NCBI RefSeq assembly: GCF_938028825.1 | Contig: NZ_CALIZP010000062.1 | Coordinates: 1-64,000 of the forward strand | Reading direction: 5' to 3' | DNA length: 64,000 nucleotides | Source of the DNA: an uncultured Cardiobacterium sp. | GTDB lineage: Bacteria > Pseudomonadota > Gammaproteobacteria > Cardiobacteriales > Cardiobacteriaceae | Shown: piece by piece, positions 59,716-64,000 of the stretch | How the letters are laid out: every line of letters starts with the position of its first letter | Numbering within the stretch: the first letter of the stretch is position 1 | The notes under the pieces: generated by a model | The model's input: the letters and a program-made list of their open reading frames with translations, nothing else | What the model was told of the DNA's origin: nothing | The model's database searches: none | Program-made: the position numbers and the translations under genes

Positions 59716-60030
59716 ATGTCAAATACGCAAAAGATTCGTATCCGTTTAAAATCCTACGACCACCGTCTTATTGACCTTTCAGCTAAACAAATTGTGGAGA
59801 CTGCAAAACGTGCTGGCGCTCAGGTGCGTGGGCCTGTACCTCTGCCAGTTAAAAAAGAAATCTACACAGTGCTAATTTCGCCACATGTTAATAAGGATGC
59901 GCGAGATCAATATGAAATGCGGACACATAAGCGTGTGATGGATATCATTGATCCCACAGATAAGACAGTTGATGCCCTGATGAAATTGGATTTGGCTGCG
60001 GGTGTTGACGTTAAAATAGAATTACAGTAG
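59716..60030 (+). CDS. rpsJ: Ribosomal protein S10 / NusE
   Basis: S10 works in the 30S subunit and in antitermination with NusB. 104 residues from ATG 59716 (MSNTQKIRIRLKSYDHRLIDLSAKQIVETAKRAGA), like the 103 in E. coli. Two further in-frame starts, GTG 59707 and ATG 59710, would add two or three residues, and the second overlaps the tuf stop, so coupling is likely. First gene of the S10 operon, joined here directly to the str operon. Confidence 0.96.
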   Translation: MSNTQKIRIRLKSYDHRLIDLSAKQIVETAKRAGAQVRGPVPLPVKKEIYTVLISPHVNKDARDQYEMRTHKRVMDIIDPTDKTVDALMKLDLAAGVDVKIELQ

Positions 60031-60119
60031 AATTCCACGTCATTTCTTTAATCAGGTTAGGGTGAAGAGGGTTCACCCGCCCTCCTCTCGCCTTCTTTAT
60101 TTACTAAAGAGGAAATTTT
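60031..60119 (+). promoter_or_regulatory. rpsJ-rplC spacer with hairpin
   Basis: GGGTGAA (60060-60066) pairs with TTCACCC (60072-60078), followed by a C/T-rich stretch and the rplC ribosome site AAAGAGGAAA. The loop of five and lack of a T-run make a terminator unlikely. It could be a processing or regulatory stem. Confidence 0.4.
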
Positions 60120-60761
60120 ATGAAAATGGGTTTAGTTGGCAAAAAACTAGGGATGACTCGAGTGTTTGATGAAAATGGCAATGTAGCTGCGGTAACGGTC
60201 GTGGAAGTGGCAACAAATGTCGTTTCGCAAATAAAATTGCAGTCTACGGATGGCTATGATGCCGTTCAGATCGTAGTAAGAGGGAATAAGAAGCATATAA
60301 CAAAAGGCCTTATTGGACATTTTGCTAAAGCAAATATTGATGCAGGTGTCGTAACTAAAGAATTTCGTCTTTCTGCGGAGGAGATTCTAGGGTACTCCGT
60401 TGGTGATGTTTTTGATGCGTCTCTATTTTCTGTAGGGCAGAGAATTGATGTCCGCGCGCGAAGCATAGGTAAAGGATTTTCAGGTACAATTAAACGACAT
60501 CACTTTAGCGGGCAAAGAAAAACACATGGTAACTCTTTATCACACCGTGTGCCGGGTTCCATTGGGCAGAATCAAACGCCTGGGCGCGTCTTTAAAGGAA
60601 AAAAGATGTCGGGACATTTGGGAAACGAAATGCGTAGTGTGCAAAATCTTGAAATAGTTCGTGTTGATGGTAAACGTGGCTTGCTTTTAGTCAAAGGTTC
60701 TATTCCTGGTGCTAGAGGTGGATATGTTGAGGTTCGTCCATCAATAAAAATAAGAGGATAA
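60120..60761 (+). CDS. rplC: Ribosomal protein L3
   Basis: L3 initiates 50S assembly near the peptidyl-transferase centre. 213 residues. GLVGKKLGMTRVFDENG opens the protein; FSGTIKRHHFSGQRKTHGNSLSHRVPGSIGQNQTPGRVFKGKKMSGHLGN is the conserved internal loop. From this gene rightward the coding sequence is much richer in A/T and in A/T-ending codons than rpoBC or the left half of the window. Confidence 0.98.
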   Translation: MKMGLVGKKLGMTRVFDENGNVAAVTVVEVATNVVSQIKLQSTDGYDAVQIVVRGNKKHITKGLIGHFAKANIDAGVVTKEFRLSAEEILGYSVGDVFDASLFSVGQRIDVRARSIGKGFSGTIKRHHFSGQRKTHGNSLSHRVPGSIGQNQTPGRVFKGKKMSGHLGNEMRSVQNLEIVRVDGKRGLLLVKGSIPGARGGYVEVRPSIKIRG

Positions 60762-60767
60762 ATAATC

Positions 60768-61376
60768 GTGGATATTGGCTTTAGAGATGGTTCTGGTATC
60801 GTTTCAGTGAACGATGAGGTGTTTGACGCGACATTTAATGAACCTCTGATACATCAAGTTGTTGTTAGTTATTTAGCAGGTGGGCGTGTGGGCAGCAAGT
60901 CTCAAAAGACTCGCGCAGAAGTTTCTGGTGGCGGCGTAAAGCCGTGGAAGCAAAAGGGGTCAGGGCGTGCCCGGGCAGGAACAATTCGCTCCCCACTGTG
61001 GCGAGGTGGTGGTGTAACTTTTGCTGCTAGACCTCGTGAATTCTTGAATAAAGTAAATCGTAAAATGTATCGTGGGGCTTTACGTAGTATTTTTTCTGAG
61101 TTGTACCGCCAAAAAAGGATGCATCTCATAGAAGATTTTAGAATTTCTTCTTGTAAAACGAAGGATTTTATCAAATATATAAATGGGATCGGCCTGAAAG
61201 GAGACCTTTTAATGATTACAGAATCATTAAATAAAAATATTTTTTTCGCCTCTCGTAATATTCCAGATATTAGCGTCATTGATGTTGATGAATTAAACCC
61301 AGTATCTCTGCTTCAATTCAAAAATGTAGTTATAGATAGAGTTTCAATAGAAAGAATTAATGGATGGTTGTCATGA
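60768..61376 (+). CDS. rplD: Ribosomal protein L4
   Basis: L4 lines the exit tunnel and, in E. coli, represses the S10 operon. 202 residues from GTG 60768 with AGAGGA upstream. The tunnel loop reads GGGVKPWKQKGSGRARAGTIRSPLWRGGGVTF, with the macrolide-related Lys and Gly wild type. The C-terminal half (ISSCKTKDFIKYINGIGLKGDLLMIT, then NKNIFFASRNI) is more divergent than usual for gammaproteobacteria. It overlaps rplW by four bases. Confidence 0.96.
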   Translation: MDIGFRDGSGIVSVNDEVFDATFNEPLIHQVVVSYLAGGRVGSKSQKTRAEVSGGGVKPWKQKGSGRARAGTIRSPLWRGGGVTFAARPREFLNKVNRKMYRGALRSIFSELYRQKRMHLIEDFRISSCKTKDFIKYINGIGLKGDLLMITESLNKNIFFASRNIPDISVIDVDELNPVSLLQFKNVVIDRVSIERINGWLS

Positions 61377-61675
61377 ATCAAGAAAGAAAATTGCAAATTG
61401 TTTTAGGCCCACTTGTAACTGAAAAATCTTCTTTAGCGACATCACAAAAACAGGTTGTATTTAAAGTAGAATGTAACGCAAGTAAAAAGGATATAAAAGA
61501 GGCTGTGGAATGTTTACTAGATATTGAGGTAAACGCTGTTAATACAGTTAATGTAAAAGGAAAGCAAAAACGATTTGAGCAACGTGCGGGCTACCGTGCA
61601 GGTTTCAAAAAAGCTTATATTAATTTGGATAAGGCAGTTGACATGGAAGCACTGCTATCTGAGCAGCAATCCTAA
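61373..61675 (+). CDS. rplW: Ribosomal protein L23
   Basis: L23 sits at the tunnel exit and docks trigger factor and SRP. 100 residues from ATG 61373 (MNQERKLQIVLGPLVTEKSS), equal to E. coli. EKSSLATSQKQVVFKV and the late VKGKQKRFEQRAGYRAGFKKAYINL are typical. ATGA overlap with rplD supports this start rather than the ATG nine bases upstream. Confidence 0.97.
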   Translation: MNQERKLQIVLGPLVTEKSSLATSQKQVVFKVECNASKKDIKEAVECLLDIEVNAVNTVNVKGKQKRFEQRAGYRAGFKKAYINLDKAVDMEALLSEQQS

Positions 61676-61684
61676 AGGTTTGAA

Positions 61685-62518
61685 ATGTCCGTCATTAGAA
61701 AAAAACCAACATCCCCGGGGCGCCGTTTTGTAGTTGACGTGTCTCGTCCTGATCTGCATAAAGGGCAGCCCTTCGCAGCATTGACTGAGAAAAAGAATTC
61801 CACTGGAGGGCGTAATAATACGGGGCGTATCACTGTACGACATCGAGGCGGTGGCCATTTGCAGCGCTATCGTGTTATTGACTTTAAACGTCGTAAGGAT
61901 GGCATTGATGCCGTTGTTGAACGGATCGAATATGATCCCAATCGTACAGCGTATATTGCGTTGATTTGTTATATAGATGGAGAACGTCGTTACATCATTG
62001 CCCCGCTAGGCTTAAAAACGGGTGACGTCATTAGAAATGGTGATGATGCTCCTATTAAATTAGGCAATTGTCTGCCGATTCGTAATATTCCAATAGGTTC
62101 TACAGTTCATTGCGTAGAATTCAGATCAGGGAAAGGAGGCCAATTGGCTCGTAGTGCGGGCTGTTCTGTTCAAGTAGTTGCTCGTGAAGGTAAATATGCG
62201 ACAATTAGGCTGAAATCCGGTGAGCGTCGTAAAATCTTAAGCGATTGTCGCGCAGTCATTGGTGAAGTAAGTAACCAAGAACACAGTTTGCGGTCGTTAG
62301 GCAAAGCTGGTGCTAAGCGTTGGCGAGGTATCCGCCCGACAGTGCGCGGTGTAGTAATGAATCCTGTTGACCATCCGCATGGTGGCGGTGAGGGACGCAC
62401 ATCGGGAGGGAGACACCCTGTATCACCATGGGGTGTTCCCACTAAGGGATACAAGACTCGTAACAATAAACGAACGGATAAAATGATTGTTCAGCGCCGG
62501 AATAATAAGAGGGGTTAA
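61685..62518 (+). CDS. rplB: Ribosomal protein L2
   Basis: L2 is needed for subunit joining and peptidyl transfer. 277 residues (E. coli 273). KPTSPGRRFVVDVSRPDLHKGQPFAALTEKK opens the protein and the functional histidine motif MNPVDHPHGGGEGRTSGGRHPVSPWG is intact near 224-250. Nine bases after rplW. Confidence 0.98.
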   Translation: MSVIRKKPTSPGRRFVVDVSRPDLHKGQPFAALTEKKNSTGGRNNTGRITVRHRGGGHLQRYRVIDFKRRKDGIDAVVERIEYDPNRTAYIALICYIDGERRYIIAPLGLKTGDVIRNGDDAPIKLGNCLPIRNIPIGSTVHCVEFRSGKGGQLARSAGCSVQVVAREGKYATIRLKSGERRKILSDCRAVIGEVSNQEHSLRSLGKAGAKRWRGIRPTVRGVVMNPVDHPHGGGEGRTSGGRHPVSPWGVPTKGYKTRNNKRTDKMIVQRRNNKRG

Positions 62519-62521
62519 AAT

Positions 62522-62794
62522 ATGCCACGGTCCTTAAGAAAAGGTTTCTTTATTGATCTACATCTGGCAGAAAAAATAAAGTCAGCAGTAGCAAATAATA
62601 GCAAAAAACCCATAAAAACTTGGTCTCGCCGTTCTCTAATCGTGCCAGACATGATAGGATTAACTATAGCCGTACACAACGGTAAACAACATGTTCCTAT
62701 TTTAATTAATGAAGATATGGTAGGGCACAAACTAGGTGAATTTGCGCCCACTCGTAATTATCGTGGGCATAACGCCGATAAAAAAGGTAAATAG
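62522..62794 (+). CDS. rpsS: Ribosomal protein S19
   Basis: S19 lies in the head of the 30S subunit. 90 residues. PRSLRKGFFIDLHLAEKI, TWSRRSLIVPDMIGLTIAVHNGKQHVPILINEDMVGHKLGEFAPTRNYRGH are canonical. Three bases after rplB, with AAGAGGGG within its end as the ribosome site. Confidence 0.97.
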   Translation: MPRSLRKGFFIDLHLAEKIKSAVANNSKKPIKTWSRRSLIVPDMIGLTIAVHNGKQHVPILINEDMVGHKLGEFAPTRNYRGHNADKKGK

Positions 62795-62810
62795 AGAGGG
62801 TAATCTGGAT

Positions 62811-63146
62811 ATGCAATCAACAGCTAAGTTAAGGGCAGCAAGAATATCAGCTCAAAAAGCTAGATTAGTGGCAGATTTGGTTCGTGGAAAACATGTTGAA
62901 GAAGCTATAGAGGTTTTGTCTTTCACGAATAAGAAGGCAGCAAGTATTATTTTGAAACTTTTAAATGCTGCTATAGCTAATGCAGAAAATAATAGAGGTG
63001 CTAATATTGATGAATTATATATTGCTGAGATATATATTGGCGAGGGGATGACTATGAAGCGATTCTCGGCACGCGCAAAAGGACGTGGAAATCGCATCTT
63101 TAAGCGAACCAGTAATATTTTTCTTCGCGTTCAGGAACGCTACTAA
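62811..63146 (+). CDS. rplV: Ribosomal protein L22
   Basis: L22 reaches into the exit tunnel. 111 residues from ATG 62811 (MQSTAKLRAARISAQKARLVADLVRGK). The beta-hairpin MTMKRFSARAKGRGNRIFKRTSNIFLRV is wild type in the macrolide-related region. Reading from an earlier ATG (62736) would overlap rpsS and adds a non-homologous leader. Strikingly AT-rich coding sequence. Confidence 0.96.
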   Translation: MQSTAKLRAARISAQKARLVADLVRGKHVEEAIEVLSFTNKKAASIILKLLNAAIANAENNRGANIDELYIAEIYIGEGMTMKRFSARAKGRGNRIFKRTSNIFLRVQERY

Positions 63147-63164
63147 GGTTGGAGTTTGATTTTT

Positions 63165-63887
63165 ATGGGTCAGAAAGTACATCCCGTTGGCTTTCGCTTA
63201 GGAATTTCGAAAGATTGGTCGTCTAAATGGTATGCGGAGGGTAAAGAGTATGCTGCTTTTTTAGAGAAGGACTTCATTGTTAGGGAATTTATTCGTAAAA
63301 AATTGGCTCACGCGTCTGTAAGCCAAATTCAAATCGAACGACCGCGTAATGGGGCGCAAATTACAATTTTTACGGCACGTCCTGGCATTGTCATAGGTCG
63401 TAAAGGTGAAGATATCGAAATACTGAAGCGGGAGATTACTGCTCTAATGGGAGTGCCTGCTTCAGTAAATATAGAGGAGATTAGGTGTCCAGAATTAGAT
63501 GCTTTTCTCGTGGCTGATAGTATCGCCAAACAGCTAGAGAGACGAGTCATGTTCCGCAGGGCAATGAAACGTTCAGTCGCTTCGACACTGCGCTTAGGGG
63601 CAGCGGGTATTAAGATTAGCATATCGGGACGACTTAATGGGGCGGAAATAGCGAGGACAGAGTGGTATAGAGAGGGGCGTGTGCCTCTTCACACTTTGCG
63701 TGCAGATATTGATTACGGTTTTTCAGAAGCACATACTACCTATGGCGTTATTGGCGTAAAGGTTTGGATATTCAAAGGTGAAAATCTAGAAGGATTAGAC
63801 TCTCAACTTCTTGGGGCGTCGGATGTCCAGGATGATAGAAAGGCTCGTCGTATTAATAGGTCTCGATCATCTACATTTAGAAAATAA
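63165..63887 (+). CDS. rpsC: Ribosomal protein S3
   Basis: S3 forms part of the mRNA entry helicase. 240 residues (E. coli 233) from ATG 63165 (MGQKVHPVGFRLGISKDW), with TTGGAG upstream. The KH domain GIVIGRKGEDIEILKREI near 75-92 and the C-terminal RRAMKRSVASTLRLGAAGIKISISGRLNGAEIARTEWYREGRVPLHTLRADIDYG are canonical. 18 bases after rplV. Confidence 0.97.
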   Translation: MGQKVHPVGFRLGISKDWSSKWYAEGKEYAAFLEKDFIVREFIRKKLAHASVSQIQIERPRNGAQITIFTARPGIVIGRKGEDIEILKREITALMGVPASVNIEEIRCPELDAFLVADSIAKQLERRVMFRRAMKRSVASTLRLGAAGIKISISGRLNGAEIARTEWYREGRVPLHTLRADIDYGFSEAHTTYGVIGVKVWIFKGENLEGLDSQLLGASDVQDDRKARRINRSRSSTFRK

Positions 63888-63905
63888 AGATTAAGGTAGA
63901 TAACT

Positions 63906-64000
63906 ATGTTACAACCCAAACGTACAAAATTTAGGAAACAGCATAAAGGCCGGAATCGTGGATTGGCTCAGTCTGGCAATAACGTTAGTTTTGGTGAATA
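63906..64000 (+). CDS. rplP: Ribosomal protein L16, 5' part only
   Basis: The visible 31 residues MLQPKRTKFRKQHKGRNRGLA... match the N-terminus of L16, which binds at the A site. The window ends inside the gene. 18 bases after rpsC, the usual S10 operon order. Confidence 0.95.
   Translation, partial: MLQPKRTKFRKQHKGRNRGLAQSGNNVSFGE

Overview
The window looks like the chromosome of a gammaproteobacterium. The str/S10 ribosomal cluster, the tRNA-Tyr/Gly/Thr-tuf-tRNA-Trp-secE-nusG-rplKAJL-rpoBC order and the trpF-trpB-trpA-accD-folC-dedD-cvpA order are all typical of that class. The high-GC metabolic half, the mixed Pseudomonas-like and Pasteurellaceae-like gene orders and the short palindromic repeats would suit a host-associated lineage such as Cardiobacterium (Cardiobacteriales). 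That genus call is an inference from memory and was not tested by a search.

Left part (1-10.8 kb, minus strand). At the left edge is the start of a probable IS630-type transposase. It abuts a decayed hydantoinase/carbamoylase pseudogene. A glycogen operon follows, read right to left: a single open frame joining malQ and glgB, then glgX, glgC and glgA. The order matches the Pasteurellaceae glycogen cluster, but no glgP lies between glgA and the pseudogene.

10.8-23.6 kb (plus strand, very GC-rich). argS, an FtsN-like SPOR protein, a TSUP permease, a Sua5/YciO/YrdC-family protein and a small unknown protein lead into trpF-trpB-trpA-accD-folC-dedD-cvpA and then metZ. purF, which lies between cvpA and metZ in Pseudomonas, is absent.

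23.6-41.9 kb (mixed strands, mostly accessory). First comes a lower-GC island: an XRE regulator divergent from a 615-residue membrane protein carrying the same unknown domain on both sides of its membrane segment, a zinc-ribbon membrane protein and a small exported protein. Next is an Lrp regulator with a diaminopropionate ammonia-lyase, M20 amidohydrolase, alanine/sodium symporter and RidA set, which reads as a dehydroamino-acid catabolic unit. Then come a formate/nitrite channel, a rifampin-phosphotransferase-like PEP-synthase relative, two small exported proteins (DUF4198, DUF2271), an NlpE-like lipoprotein, waaA and apaH. Two copies of a small MITE-like repeat lie here, at 27.3 and 34.4 kb.

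41.9-64 kb (plus strand, core information processing). tRNA-Tyr/Gly/Thr, tuf copy 1, tRNA-Trp, secE, nusG, rplKAJL, rpoBC, rpsL, rpsG, fusA, tuf copy 2 and the S10 operon up to a truncated rplP. The two tuf genes look identical almost to their last codons. From rplC onward the DNA turns clearly AT-rich compared with the rest of the window.
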